Shown here: piece after piece, positions 8,472 through 18,404 of the stretch | How positions within the stretch are numbered: position 1 is the first letter of the stretch | How the letters are laid out: the number at the start of each line of letters is the position of its first letter | Assembly: GCA_002095075.2 (NCBI GenBank) | Contig: LVCE01000001.1 | Span: 1-64,000, forward strand | Length of the DNA: 64,000 nt | Source of the DNA: Francisella endosymbiont of Ornithodoros moubata | Lineage (GTDB): Bacteria > Pseudomonadota > Gammaproteobacteria > Francisellales > Francisellaceae | Reading direction: 5' to 3' | The notes under the pieces: generated by a model | What the model was told of the DNA's origin: nothing | The model's input: only the letters and a program-made list of their open reading frames with translations | Databases searched by the model: none | Made by a program: the position numbers and the translations under genes

Positions 8472-10310
8472 ATGTGTGGAATAGTAGGTGCTAACTCTAC
8501 AAGAAATGTTACTAATATTTTAATCGAAGGTTTAAAAAAACTAGAGTATAGAGGTTATGATTCTGCTGGTTTGGCAATAATTGATGAAAAAAATCACATA
8601 GATATATGTAAAGAAGTTGGTAAAGTTGTTGAGCTAGAAAAATCTGTGTATAATTTAGCTAATTTTAAAGGTGATATAGGTATCGCTCATACTAGATGGG
8701 CAACTCATGGTAAACCATCTAAGAGTAATTCTCACCCTCATGTTTCTGAAAGCTTTTGTATAGTTCATAATGGTGTCATAGAGAATTTTGCTGAACTTAG
8801 AAAGATTCTTATTAATGATGGTTATAAATTCAAGTCGGATACTGATACCGAGGTTATCGCCCATTTATTGCAAAAAGGGTGGAGTGATAACCTTTGTATA
8901 GTTGAGAATATCAAGTATGTCATAGCTATGCTTAAAGGAGCTTATGCACTAGCAATAATCTCACAAAAATTCCCTGATAAAATTGTTGCGGTGCGCTCAG
9001 GCTCTCCACTTGTAATTGGCGTGGGTATAGATGAGAATTTTATTTCATCAGATGTGTTATCATTGTTACCGGTTACAAATAAATTTTCTTATCTTGATGA
9101 AGGTGATATTGCAATTATTTCAAAAGATGATGTTGAAGTTTTTGATAATAATGGTGTCGCAAAAAATCTTGAAGTTGAAGAGTATAATTATTCATCATCG
9201 AGCGTCTCTAAAGATGGTTATAAACATTATATGCTCAAAGAGATATATGAACAGCCAGAAGCTGTTTCAAATACTATCTTAGCATCATTAGCTGATGGCG
9301 AAATTAGTTTAGATAGTTTTGATAAAAGAGCTAAAGAATTATTTGCAAAAACTAAACATATTTGTATTGTTGCGTGTGGAACTAGCTATAATGCTGGGAT
9401 AATAGCAAAGTATTGGATTGAAAAATATGCAAAAGTTCCATGTAGTGTCGAAATAGCAAGTGAGATCAGATACAGAGATAAGGTTGTAGTTGATGGTTCT
9501 TTGTTTGTGAGTATTTCTCAATCTGGTGAAACAGCTGATACTTTAGAGTCGCTTAGAAAGAGTAAAAAGCAAAATTATGTTGGTAGTATGTGTATTTGTA
9601 ATGTACCAAATAGTTCGCTTGTGAGAGAGTCTGATATCATTTTTATGACAAAGGCTGGTATTGAGATTGGTGTAGCTTCCACTAAAGCATTTACAACACA
9701 GCTAGTTGCATTAGCGATATTTACACTAGTAATGGCTAAACTCAAAAATAGTTTATCAGACCAGCAGATAGCTAAATATACCGAAGAACTCAAAAATATC
9801 CGAGCTTTGGTTATGGGAGCATTAAAGCTAGATGCTGAAATAGATCAGATAAGTGAGTATTTTTCTGATAAAAAGCATGCTATCTTTTTAGGGAGAGGAT
9901 TATATTATCCTATAGCTATTGAAGGAGCATTAAAACTTAAAGAAATTTCTTATATCTATGCTGAAGCGTATCCATCAGGGGAGTTAAAGCATGGCCCTCT
10001 AGCTCTAGTTGATAAGAATATGCCAATAGTTGCAGTTGTGCCAAATGATGAATTATTAGATAAAACTTTATCTAATCTACAAGAGGTGCACGCTCGAGGT
10101 GGTAAGCTAATTCTTTTTGTCGATAAAACTATTAAAGAAAGAGTTAACTTTGATAACAGTATTGTATTAGAATTAGATGCAGGGCATGATTTTAGCGCAC
10201 CTGTAGTATTTACAATACCACTTCAGCTGTTGTCGTATCATGTAGCTATAATCAAAGGTACAGATATTGATCAACCTAGAAACTTAGCTAAATCTGTAAC
10301 TGTTGAGTAA
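8472..10310 (+). CDS. glmS: Glutamine--fructose-6-phosphate aminotransferase (isomerizing)
   Basis: The first enzyme of amino-sugar synthesis, it makes glucosamine-6-phosphate from fructose-6-phosphate and glutamine. The ATG at 8472 puts the catalytic Cys at residue 2 (MCGIVGAN), which fixes the start; the frame is open upstream only because it overlaps glmU. The glutaminase domain shows EYRGYDSAG, HTRWATHG and SNSHPH. Two SIS sugar-isomerase domains follow, with CGTSYNAG, SISQSGETADT, ASTKAFTTQ and a C-terminal AKSVTVE tail. It has 612 residues, as expected. No glmS-type ribozyme or attenuator is evident in the 19-base gap after glmU. Confidence 0.97.
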   Translation: MCGIVGANSTRNVTNILIEGLKKLEYRGYDSAGLAIIDEKNHIDICKEVGKVVELEKSVYNLANFKGDIGIAHTRWATHGKPSKSNSHPHVSESFCIVHNGVIENFAELRKILINDGYKFKSDTDTEVIAHLLQKGWSDNLCIVENIKYVIAMLKGAYALAIISQKFPDKIVAVRSGSPLVIGVGIDENFISSDVLSLLPVTNKFSYLDEGDIAIISKDDVEVFDNNGVAKNLEVEEYNYSSSSVSKDGYKHYMLKEIYEQPEAVSNTILASLADGEISLDSFDKRAKELFAKTKHICIVACGTSYNAGIIAKYWIEKYAKVPCSVEIASEIRYRDKVVVDGSLFVSISQSGETADTLESLRKSKKQNYVGSMCICNVPNSSLVRESDIIFMTKAGIEIGVASTKAFTTQLVALAIFTLVMAKLKNSLSDQQIAKYTEELKNIRALVMGALKLDAEIDQISEYFSDKKHAIFLGRGLYYPIAIEGALKLKEISYIYAEAYPSGELKHGPLALVDKNMPIVAVVPNDELLDKTLSNLQEVHARGGKLILFVDKTIKERVNFDNSIVLELDAGHDFSAPVVFTIPLQLLSYHVAIIKGTDIDQPRNLAKSVTVE

Positions 10311-10404
10311 AGCTTAAACAGTTTTGCTTTCTAATCATTTATTTTTTCGAAGCTGCTAGTCGCCAGTCCACAGTTGGTTTTTAAACAGAAGTAAGGTGAG
10401 TTTT

Positions 10405-10757
10405 ATGGACTTTAATAAATCTCTCTGTTATGAGGATGTCAGTCTTCAGATAATGATTCAAAATGATTTTGATGAGCTGTTTGAGATTGTTAAAGATCCT
10501 GAAATATGGGCGCAACATAATTATAAAACATGATGTGAGTTAAATGGATTTAGAAAGTATTTTGAAGCTGGTTTAAACAATCCGCAAAATTGTTATCTTA
10601 TCTTTTATAAAGATAAATTGGTTGGGATATGTTTTTTGATGTCTGGGATAAAAACTTTTGCTCACAAAAAGCAGTAACTAAGTTAGGCGCTAAAATTTAT
10701 AACAGAAATGTTACAAGAAATAAGTTAATATTTATATTGACTAAAAAAGATTGGTAA
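10405..10757 (+). pseudogene. GNAT acetyltransferase (RimJ/RimL-like) remnant
   Basis: The ATG follows a good Shine-Dalgarno (AAGGTGAG) and opens MDFNKSLCYEDVSLQIMIQN, then EIVKDPEIWAQHNYKT before a TGA. It resumes with GFRKYFEAGLNNPQNCYLIF and KDKLVGICF. A shifted frame ends AVTKLGAKIYNRNVTRNKL and IFILTKKDW, the typical C-terminus of RimJ/RimL-type N-acetyltransferases. The acetyl-CoA loop region is deleted, so about 115 of roughly 180 codons remain. The intact family acetylates protein N-termini or small molecules. Confidence 0.7.
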
Positions 10758-10773
10758 AATAGTAATATTTAGA

Positions 10774-10971
10774 TTAAATAAAAGTTCTTCTCTGAGAAAT
10801 TCTTGCTCTTTTTACAGCTTGACGTTTTGCTATCTTTCTTTTTTCTGTTGGCTTTACATAGTGTTGTCTATCTCTAAGTTCTTGCTTGATACCAGCTTTT
10901 CCGCAAGCGCGTTTAAAGTTTCTTAAACTTATATCAAATGGCTTGTGCTCATCTACTCTAATACTTGGCAT
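10774..10971 (-). CDS. rpsU: 30S ribosomal protein S21
   Basis: The 65-residue basic protein starts [20 protein letters not shown], continues RACGKAGI and ends in an Arg/Lys-rich helix ([19 protein letters not shown]). It matches S21, a small-subunit protein involved in initiation. Its ATG overlaps the stop of the upstream cold-shock gene as TAATG, so translation is likely coupled. The usual rpsU-dnaG-rpoD arrangement is absent. Confidence 0.96.
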   Translation of the reverse strand: MPSIRVDEHKPFDISLRNFKRACGKAGIKQELRDRQHYVKPTEKRKIAKRQAVKRARISQRRTFI

Positions 10972-11174
10972 TATAGTACCTCAATATTGATGGCTTCAGG
11001 ACCTTTTCTACCTTCTTGAGTTTCAAAAGTAACTTGCTGACCTTCAGCTAGAGTCTCACCATTTAATTTTGATATATGTACAAATACATCTTTTCCACCA
11101 CTTTCAGGAGTGATGAAACCAAATCCTTTTTGATCATTGAAAAATTTTACTGTACCTTGTGATTTATTATTCAT
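10971..11174 (-). CDS. Cold-shock domain protein (CspA family)
   Basis: This 67-residue single-domain protein binds single-stranded RNA and DNA. Both RNA-binding motifs are intact: KGFGFITP (RNP1) and VFVHIS (RNP2). It starts [17 protein letters not shown]. The mRNA leader upstream (11175 to about 11400) is A+T-rich and long enough for the usual cold-shock leader control, though I see no specific fold. It forms a two-gene unit with rpsU through a one-base overlap. Confidence 0.95.
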   Translation of the reverse strand: MNNKSQGTVKFFNDQKGFGFITPESGGKDVFVHISKLNGETLAEGQQVTFETQEGRKGPEAINIEVL

Positions 11175-11447
11175 TTTTATTCTCTTTAGTTTTTTTGTTT
11201 ATTTAGTTTTAACTATAAAAGCTAGTCATTTAGTGTATGGAATTATCAAATGACAATTTAAGAGATTAAGCAAAAACTGAAATTAAATAACGAAAATTTA
11301 AATTGAGTAGAAATTTTCTTTATCCTTACAAAATAAATTGTAGTACAAAATAGTACTAAAAGATATATGTAACTGCAAAATGATTTAAAGTAATCTAAAA
11401 TTGCTACTAAGTATTTGTCGAGACTACTAATTTGTAGGAGCTCAAAC

Positions 11448-11780
11448 TTAATCTAACTTAGCTCTTTTAGCTTTGAGTAAACCTTTAGCTTTATTCCATT
11501 GTTGTACTCGAGGTTTTAGAGCTTGGATTTTTTTGTGCAAACTCAGTCTCTAAATCTATGTTATAGACATTCGTTAGTCCAAGTAAACTTACAAATACAT
11601 ATCTGTAAGTTCTGCTTTAATTTTTTGATTATCATTTGCCTCTTCGTAGATTTTATTCTGCATTATTTCATTTGCTAATTCACCAACTTCTTCTAATAAG
11701 GCAATAAAGCTAGCAAGCCTTGGTTGAGTTATATCTTTAAAAAGTTTGGAGATGGTTTGTTGTACTTGTTTTATTTGCAT
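11448..11780 (-). pseudogene. MazG-like nucleotide pyrophosphohydrolase remnant
   Basis: The 5' piece reads MQIKQVQQTISKLFKDITQP, then FIALLEEVGELANEIMQNKI and KAELTDMYL before a stop. The E-E-x-G-E-L and E-L-T-D pattern is the metal-binding core of the MazG/dUTPase-like all-alpha fold. A one-base frameshift near 11595 leads to YVFVSLLGLTNVYNIDLE, and a second near 11540 to KIQALKPRVQQWNKAKGLLK, ending LD. The parts are in the right order and cover about 110 codons, the normal length for short MazG-like proteins. Two frameshifts make it inactive. Intact relatives clear non-canonical NTPs. Confidence 0.7.
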
Positions 11781-11906
11781 ACTATTGATCGATTAGATTT
11801 ATTTTAGTTTTATAATAATTTTAACATCCTTTCGTAACATCTATATATTCATAAACTGATGGTTTATAATATATAACTAGATTTTATTAAAAAATACTGA
11901 TTGCAT

Positions 11907-13526
11907 ATGAGTCAAATAATAATAAAAACTCCACAAGAAATAGAAAAAATGCGCGTTGCTGGTAGGTTAGCAGCAGAGGTTTTAGAGATGATTACTCCTT
12001 TTGTTAAAGAGGGGGTGACAACTGCAGAACTTGATAGAATTTGCCATGAATATATAGTCAAAGACCAGGATGCATATCCGGCACCGCTTAATTATCATGG
12101 TTTTCCTAAATCTATTTGTACCTCAATAAACCATGTTGTTTGTCATGGAATCCCAGCTAATAAAAAGCTTAAAAATGGTGATATAGTAAATATTGATGTC
12201 ACAGTTAAAAAAGATGGCTATCATGGTGATACAAGTAAGATGTTTATGATAGGTGAGTCATCAGTTATGGCTAAAAAGCTAGTTGAAGTTACTCATGAAT
12301 GCTTATGGAAAGGTATAAAGGTTGTCAAACCTGGCAATCATTTTGGAGATATCGGTGCAGCTATAGAAAAGCATGCAAAGAAGTTTGGTTATTCGATAGT
12401 TGATGTTTTTTGTGGTCATGGAATTGGTGCTAATTTTCATGAGCTTCCTAATGTTATGCATCATGGCAAGGTTGGTACAGGTGAGATGTTTGAAGAAGGA
12501 ATGATATTTACAATTGAACCAATGATAAATATCGGTAAAAGAGCAGTGTCAGTGCTAAAAGATGGTTGGACTGCCGTTACAAAAGACCGATCACTTTCAG
12601 CACAATGGGAACATACAATTTTGGTTACAAAAGATGGTTATGAAGTCCTAACACTAAGAGAAGAAGAAAAAATTAGTATGTCAAAACAAGTAGCTCAGAG
12701 GCTGGTAAATCAAAAGTGTAATCTTTTACGAGCCCAAAATGAAGAGATTACTGTCAATAAAGTTCGAAAACTTATTGGTGGGGGTGTCTCTATTATTGAT
12801 TTAGTAGAAAAGGTTACTTTGTATAAAGAGGATAAAAAGCAAGCTTTAGCAGTTGCAGAGCAAGAAACACTAGAGATTAATCAGCCAGTGCGTGATGAAC
12901 TACTTGAAACTGTAAGAAGTACGCTAAAAAATTTTGGTGTTGATAGAGATGATATTGCTTTTAGTTTACGCAACAATATTATGCAATATATTCAACAACA
13001 AATATCTAAAAGTACTACTAAGCTCAAGTACAAGCAGGTTGAGCTTTCTAATAAAAATGATAGTTTAGAAATTTCTAATCTTAGCTTAGAACGTTGCTAT
13101 AAAGAATTACTCGAAAAATATACTCAACTCAAAGAAGAAGCGTATAGTTTAAAACAAAGTTATAATACAAAGTCTATCAAGTTCTTAGAAAAAGAAACAA
13201 CAGAAAAAATGCTCTTAGCTTGGGAAGATTTTAAGGGTATCAAAGAGCAATTAGCTAGCTTAGCGATGTATTCTAAGATTGCTGCGTATGATAAAAGTGG
13301 TGTTATTGTTATTAAGTTTCCAGCAACAGATTTTTTAACTCAAGAATGTAGAACTGGAGTAAGTAGATACTTAAAGGCAAAAACTGTATTTGATTATAAT
13401 ATCCAAGCTTGGGTTCTCTCTGGCTTTAAGGATATTCTAAAAACTTTAGATTTTTTAGAAAGAAATAAGTTTGTTTTTTCAAAAGAACTACAAACTATAG
13501 CCTATCTTAGAAGACAGAAGAGTTAA
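11907..13526 (+). CDS. map: Type I methionine aminopeptidase fused to a KfrA-like coiled-coil protein
   Basis: Residues 1 to about 255 are a complete methionine aminopeptidase, which removes the initiator Met from nascent proteins. Visible are YPAPLNYHGFPKSICTSINH, VVCHGIP, DVTVKKDGYHGDTSKMF, GHGIGANFHE, TIEPMI and QWEHTI, holding the five metal ligands. The frame then runs without a stop through EEEKISMSKQ into about 280 more residues: a possible DNA-binding N-terminal region (about 262-300, ITVNKVRKLIGGGVSIIDLV, resembling KfrA_N), a coiled coil (about 375-425) and a C-terminal region with no recognised family. Met258 is in frame and could be the start of a separate gene. Map is normally about 260 residues, so loss of a stop by one base, or a genuine fusion, is implied. 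The ATG at 11907 is preferred over an upstream in-frame TTG. Confidence 0.85.
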   Translation: MSQIIIKTPQEIEKMRVAGRLAAEVLEMITPFVKEGVTTAELDRICHEYIVKDQDAYPAPLNYHGFPKSICTSINHVVCHGIPANKKLKNGDIVNIDVTVKKDGYHGDTSKMFMIGESSVMAKKLVEVTHECLWKGIKVVKPGNHFGDIGAAIEKHAKKFGYSIVDVFCGHGIGANFHELPNVMHHGKVGTGEMFEEGMIFTIEPMINIGKRAVSVLKDGWTAVTKDRSLSAQWEHTILVTKDGYEVLTLREEEKISMSKQVAQRLVNQKCNLLRAQNEEITVNKVRKLIGGGVSIIDLVEKVTLYKEDKKQALAVAEQETLEINQPVRDELLETVRSTLKNFGVDRDDIAFSLRNNIMQYIQQQISKSTTKLKYKQVELSNKNDSLEISNLSLERCYKELLEKYTQLKEEAYSLKQSYNTKSIKFLEKETTEKMLLAWEDFKGIKEQLASLAMYSKIAAYDKSGVIVIKFPATDFLTQECRTGVSRYLKAKTVFDYNIQAWVLSGFKDILKTLDFLERNKFVFSKELQTIAYLRRQKS

Positions 13527-13626
13527 CTTACGAAATGTTTTTGAATGCTAGTAGCTAGTTATCTAGTATAGTGGGATTTGCTAATATATAATTTAGCAAT
13601 AAATTACTTTAATATCTTCTGTATAT

Positions 13627-15858
13627 ATGGATTTATTCTCAAGTTTAGAAAGCACTTGCTCTGTAGCTGAATTTTCCGAACAAGCATACCTAAATTACTC
13701 AATGTATGTGATTCTTGATAGAGCTTTGCCACATATTTCTGATGGTCTTAAGCCGGTACAAAGGCGTATCATATATGCGATGAGTGAAATTGGTTTAAGT
13801 TATTTATCTAAGTATAAAAAATCAGCACGTACAGTTGGTGATGTCTTAGGTAAATACCATCCTCATGGTGATAGTGCTTGTTATGAAGCTATGGTATTGA
13901 TGGCACAAGACTTTTCCTATCGTTATCCTTTAATTGATGGTCAGGGTAACTGGGGATCTATAGATGATCCAAAGTCATTTGCAGCGATGCGTTATACCGA
14001 GTCGCGTTTATCTAAATATGCGGTATTACTTCTAGATGAATTAAAAAAAGGCACCGTAGATTGGGTCAAAAATTTCGATGGGACAATGGATGAGCCTAAA
14101 CTTTTGCCTGCTCAGGTGCCAAATATTTTACTTAATGGTGCTATGGGTATTGCTGTGGGGATGTCGACATATATTCCACCACACAATATTACAGAGATTA
14201 TAAATGCTTGTTTACAATTATTGTCTAAGCCTAATAATTCGACTATTGAAGAAATTCTTGAGATTGTCGAGGCTCCTGACTATCCTGGTGGTGCTAATAT
14301 TATCAGTAGCAAACAAGAAATTGCTGGAGTATATAGGTCAGGTAATGGGTCGATACGCCAGCAAGCAGTTTATGAATATGATAATCATGGTAATGTTGTG
14401 ATTACAAAATTACCTCATCAGGTTTCAAGTGCCATGGTAATGGAGCAAATTGCTAACGAACTTAAGCAACAAAAAATTACTTGGATAAAAAATATCCAAG
14501 ATGAATCAGATGATAAAGAGCCTGTGAAAATAGTTTTATATTCGGCAACGACAAAGAAGAATATCAAGAAAATAATGGGACATTTGTTAGCGACCACAGA
14601 TCTTGAGAAAAGCTTTCGTGTCAATATGAATATGATTGGTTTAGACAATCGGCCACAAGTGAAAAATCTTTTAGATATACTTAATCAATGGCTAGAGTAT
14701 CGTAAGCATACCTTACGAAGAAGACTTCAGACTAGCTTAGATAAGGTTTTAGACCGTTTACATATATTAGAAGGTTTATTGATAGCGTTTCTAAATATAG
14801 ATGAAGTGATTGATATCATTAGAAACTACGATGATCCTAGTTTAGAGTTAAAGAATAGATTTGCACTTTCTGAAATCCAAGCTGAAGCAATTTTGAATAT
14901 TAGATTACGCAAGTTAGCAAAGATTGAAGAAATTGAGATTAAAAAAGAGCAAAGGGAATTGCAAAAGGAAAGAGAATTACTTGAGGGTTATTTAAATAGT
15001 GAAGTTAAGTTTAGAAACTTAATGAAGAAAGAATTCAAGCAAATATTAGTAGATTTTAGTGATTCTAGGCGCTCGAAAATTATTGCCGCAGAAAAGGCTC
15101 AAGCTCTAGAAGAAAAGGATCTGATGCCTAATGAGAGGGTAACTATTATCTTGTCAAAAGCTGGTTGGATTAGATGTGCTAAAGGTGAAAATATTGATCC
15201 GGTAGGTTTAAGTTATAAGCCTGAGGATGAGCCATTTTTGGTAACTTCAGGTAGTAGTAATATTAAGTTGGTATTTTTTAGTAAGCTTGGTAAGGCTTAC
15301 TCTGTATATGTAGATAAATTACCATCTGCAAGAGGTTATGGTGAGCATATAACTACATATATCCCGCTGGATAAAAAAGATCAAATTATAAATATGGCTT
15401 TTGTAAGTGCTGCTGGATATTTCTTAATTGCTAGTGAAAGTGGCAAAGGTTTTGTGATACCAGCTGAAGATCTTATTACAAGTAAAATAACGGGAAAAAA
15501 TATTTTTGGTGCAGATGATGTCTTTAAGTTTATACCATTTGAGCAAGATCATAAGATGCTAGCTATAAGTTCACAAGGTAGGATGATTGTGCGTGATTTC
15601 GCTAGTTTTGCATTACTTAAAAAAGGTAAGGGTAAATCAATCATTAAGCTAGATAAAAAAGACAAACTTAAATTTATCGAACTATTTACAGCAAATCAAG
15701 AGTTAACACTAAATGCGGGTAAGAGATTTATTCGTATTGATAGTAAAAATATTGAGACTTATTATAGCGATAAGCCATCTGGTGGTGGAGTGCTCTTACC
15801 TCAAGGTTTTAGAAAAATAACCAAAATTGATATAGAAACTATAGAGAGTAAACAATGA
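13627..15858 (+). CDS. parC: DNA topoisomerase IV subunit A
   Basis: With ParE this subunit decatenates daughter chromosomes. The 743-residue protein has the catalytic Tyr123 in FAAMRYTE, the QRDR segment [12 protein letters not shown] with Ser83 and Glu87 (the quinolone-susceptible state), and a C-terminal beta-propeller region from about residue 490. It lacks the GyrA box. ATG start; its 3' end overlaps mtnN by 4 bases (ATGA), indicating an operon. parE is not in the window. Confidence 0.96.
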   Translation: MDLFSSLESTCSVAEFSEQAYLNYSMYVILDRALPHISDGLKPVQRRIIYAMSEIGLSYLSKYKKSARTVGDVLGKYHPHGDSACYEAMVLMAQDFSYRYPLIDGQGNWGSIDDPKSFAAMRYTESRLSKYAVLLLDELKKGTVDWVKNFDGTMDEPKLLPAQVPNILLNGAMGIAVGMSTYIPPHNITEIINACLQLLSKPNNSTIEEILEIVEAPDYPGGANIISSKQEIAGVYRSGNGSIRQQAVYEYDNHGNVVITKLPHQVSSAMVMEQIANELKQQKITWIKNIQDESDDKEPVKIVLYSATTKKNIKKIMGHLLATTDLEKSFRVNMNMIGLDNRPQVKNLLDILNQWLEYRKHTLRRRLQTSLDKVLDRLHILEGLLIAFLNIDEVIDIIRNYDDPSLELKNRFALSEIQAEAILNIRLRKLAKIEEIEIKKEQRELQKERELLEGYLNSEVKFRNLMKKEFKQILVDFSDSRRSKIIAAEKAQALEEKDLMPNERVTIILSKAGWIRCAKGENIDPVGLSYKPEDEPFLVTSGSSNIKLVFFSKLGKAYSVYVDKLPSARGYGEHITTYIPLDKKDQIINMAFVSAAGYFLIASESGKGFVIPAEDLITSKITGKNIFGADDVFKFIPFEQDHKMLAISSQGRMIVRDFASFALLKKGKGKSIIKLDKKDKLKFIELFTANQELTLNAGKRFIRIDSKNIETYYSDKPSGGGVLLPQGFRKITKIDIETIESKQ

Positions 15859-16541
15859 AAAAAATTGCAATATTAGGAGCAATGGAGATAGAGATCCAAC
15901 CAATTTTAGATAAGTTAGATAGCTATGAGACTATAGAGTATGCAAATAACAAATACTACCGGGCAAATTATCAGGATAAAGAGCTTGTAATAGCCTATAG
16001 TAAAATTGGTAAAGTATTCTCAAGTTTAACGGCAACGATAATGATTGAGCGATTTGGTGTTGAGGCATTATTGTTTACAGGTGTTGCCGGTGGACTGCAA
16101 GATTTAAAAGTAGGTGATATGATTGCCGCAACTGCTACAGTACAACATGATGTTGATGTCACAGCTTTTGGTTACCCATATGGTAAGATTCCCATTTCAG
16201 AAGTTGAGATTACAACATCGACTAGGCTTTTAAAACAAGCTCAAAATGTTGCTAAGGAACTTGATCTCAAGCTACACACTGGTATTATTGCTACAGGAGA
16301 TCAATTTGTCCATTGTGCAGAGAGAAAAGATTTTGTGATCAAAGAGTTTGATGCACAGGCTATAGAAATGGAAGGAGCAAGTGTTAATCTTATCTGTAAT
16401 GAAATGGGCGTACCAAGTTTAATTCTAAGAAGTATTTCTGATACTGCTGATGGTGATGCGCCTGAAAATTTCGATAAGTTTGCTAAAATGGCTGCTAAAA
16501 GGTCAGTAAACTTTATAATGCAAATGCTTAGTAATATATAA
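15855..16541 (+). CDS. mtnN: 5'-methylthioadenosine/S-adenosylhomocysteine nucleosidase
   Basis: This 228-residue enzyme hydrolyses methylthioadenosine and S-adenosylhomocysteine, recycling by-products of SAM reactions. Signatures are [20 protein letters not shown] at the N-terminus, [32 protein letters not shown] (substrate-binding Met-Glu) and [11 protein letters not shown] (catalytic Asp). It is translationally coupled to parC through ATGA and converges on the membrane-protein gene downstream with a 14-base overlap. Confidence 0.95.
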   Translation: MKKIAILGAMEIEIQPILDKLDSYETIEYANNKYYRANYQDKELVIAYSKIGKVFSSLTATIMIERFGVEALLFTGVAGGLQDLKVGDMIAATATVQHDVDVTAFGYPYGKIPISEVEITTSTRLLKQAQNVAKELDLKLHTGIIATGDQFVHCAERKDFVIKEFDAQAIEMEGASVNLICNEMGVPSLILRSISDTADGDAPENFDKFAKMAAKRSVNFIMQMLSNI

Positions 16542-17130
16542 ATTTATCTTTGTGTTGTTTATTTTTCGCTGTTATTAACAAAGCTCTAGATATCTCAATA
16601 ATACATACCATTAGCAAAACTGGGTCTAAGAGATAGTTCCATATATTACCCTGTAAAATACCACTAAAGAACACAACTGCAGCAATAACAATAGTAACAT
16701 TAAATAATATAAATCTATTAGAAATCAAAAGTAGTATTAGTCCATAAGCAAATACGCAAGCTAATACTAAATATGCACTATAGTCAATATCGTAAAGCTT
16801 ATATGACATTATAAAGAATAAACCATAAAATATAATAAGCATTAACATAAAAGCTGTACTGGTATATGGAAAAATAGTAGTTTTCTTACTTATAAATATA
16901 CTTACTATAATAAATATCAGTAAGATAAATGAAGAAAAACTAAAATAGTTTATAAATCCAGTGACAAAATAAAATATAGTCTCATTGTCAGAGCTTATAT
17001 TTATAAAGTTAAAGCAAAGTAGTATTAATATCGCTAGTAGTAATAATTTTTTAGGTAGAAGAGTAAATATTCTCAAAAAAAAGTATATCACAAAGAGGTT
17101 GGCTGTCAAAAGGTTATAATAGTTAAGCAT
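16528..17130 (-). CDS. Hypothetical polytopic membrane protein
   Basis: About 200 residues, almost wholly hydrophobic, form six or so membrane helices with short loops and a Lys-rich tail ([15 protein letters not shown]). No family is recognised. I chose the ATG at 17130 because AAAGGAG lies 8 bases before it; the longer frame start at 17157 lies inside the upstream gene. It overlaps the sialidase-like gene by 8 bases, so the two are probably co-translated and may work together at the inner membrane. Confidence 0.75.
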   Translation of the reverse strand: MLNYYNLLTANLFVIYFFLRIFTLLPKKLLLLAILILLCFNFINISSDNETIFYFVTGFINYFSFSSFILLIFIIVSIFISKKTTIFPYTSTAFMLMLIIFYGLFFIMSYKLYDIDYSAYLVLACVFAYGLILLLISNRFILFNVTIVIAAVVFFSGILQGNIWNYLLDPVLLMVCIIEISRALLITAKNKQHKDKFIYY

Positions 17131-18271
17131 TAGAATTTTCTCCTTTAATCTCAACAACTCTTATTGTACCTTTAGCTTTATTAGAAAATGCTAAAATAAT
17201 ATTATCTTGATACAAAGTAAATGTAGGGTATGAAAGTTCTCCTTTAGCTTTATTTGGGAATTTATAAATATTTTGCCACTGTTGACAATTATACGCTTTA
17301 AAGGCTAGACTAAGTTCTGAACGACTATTGGTAGAATTGTTGTAGGCTAAGATGATACCATTTTGTATTTTTATTGCTGCAATACCAGAGTCTGGATTAT
17401 CAAGTTGTGTTGGTTTTACTTTTGACCATGATATACCACTATCAGCTGTTTCGTTTGTATATATTTTTTTTATAGGGCTATACATCTGTCTATATAGAGC
17501 CAAAGCATGAGTTTTTGATAGTGGAATTACTGTAGGTTGTAAATTTACGCTATCATTAGTCATTTCTGAAACAAATATAAGCTCACCATCATTATTAAAG
17601 ACAAACCATCTACCATTGAGATTATTAAATTCTTTGTATACAGGAATCGCAAATCTATTATTATCTAGTTCGATTGCTGATCCTCTTATTAATGTGCTGA
17701 AATTAAATACTGGTGAAGAGATTATAGTTTTTGGTGTACTCCAAGTTTTACCTAGATCATTTGAGTACATAATATTTAGAGAAGAAGTTACCCAGCCACC
17801 GCTAGATGAAGTAAAAACTAACCACAATTTTTTTTCTTGAGAATATATAATTGGGTTACCTAAATGATGAATATGTTTCTTAAATATAGATTGAAACTTT
17901 TGGCGATCCATAACTGATCTGATTTTATCGAAGTGCCACTTTCTAGCTACTTTCTCAGCTATTGCAAGCATTATCTTAGTATTTGGCGCAGTTTCTTGAT
18001 CGCCACTATACCAAGTGATAAAAAGTTTATTATCAATAGTTGTCATTGATGAAGCATGATTATATTTGAGATATTTTAGATTAGCTATAGTCTTAACATC
18101 TAATTTTTTTGCAATACTATTATTTTTAGGTGTAGATATGGCAAAAGAATAATTATGTTGAATACGAGAGTAATAGAAAACTAACAACAAAATTGAGTAT
18201 ATAAAAGCAAATATAAAAACTAGTTTTAGATTATTTTTCACAGTTTTAAAAAATAATTTTATTAGCCACAT
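17123..18271 (-). CDS. Membrane-anchored sialidase-like (BNR/Asp-box) protein
   Basis: This 382-residue protein has an N-terminal signal anchor at about residues 15-35 (LKLVFIFAFIYSILLLVFYY), placing the rest in the periplasm or envelope. It contains Asp boxes SNDLGKTWS (about 168) and TADSGISW (about 275), and an RGSAIEL segment, matching six-bladed sialidase/BNR propellers. Family members either cleave sialic acid or act on other glycans. The activity is not provable here, and I did not identify the full Arg triad. It is the first gene of a two-gene unit with the membrane protein at 16528-17130 and is divergent from the lytic transglycosylase. Confidence 0.8.
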   Translation of the reverse strand: MWLIKLFFKTVKNNLKLVFIFAFIYSILLLVFYYSRIQHNYSFAISTPKNNSIAKKLDVKTIANLKYLKYNHASSMTTIDNKLFITWYSGDQETAPNTKIMLAIAEKVARKWHFDKIRSVMDRQKFQSIFKKHIHHLGNPIIYSQEKKLWLVFTSSSGGWVTSSLNIMYSNDLGKTWSTPKTIISSPVFNFSTLIRGSAIELDNNRFAIPVYKEFNNLNGRWFVFNNDGELIFVSEMTNDSVNLQPTVIPLSKTHALALYRQMYSPIKKIYTNETADSGISWSKVKPTQLDNPDSGIAAIKIQNGIILAYNNSTNSRSELSLAFKAYNCQQWQNIYKFPNKAKGELSYPTFTLYQDNIILAFSNKAKGTIRVVEIKGENSNA

Positions 18272-18404
18272 TGTATTATTTTAATTTAATTAAGCTAAAT
18301 ATACTAACTTTTGCTTATAAATATCTACAAAGTTTTAGAATATTGATTTTAAATTATGGTTATTACGATTGAGGGTTGATAATGATTAGTTTTTAGTGTT
18401 AATA

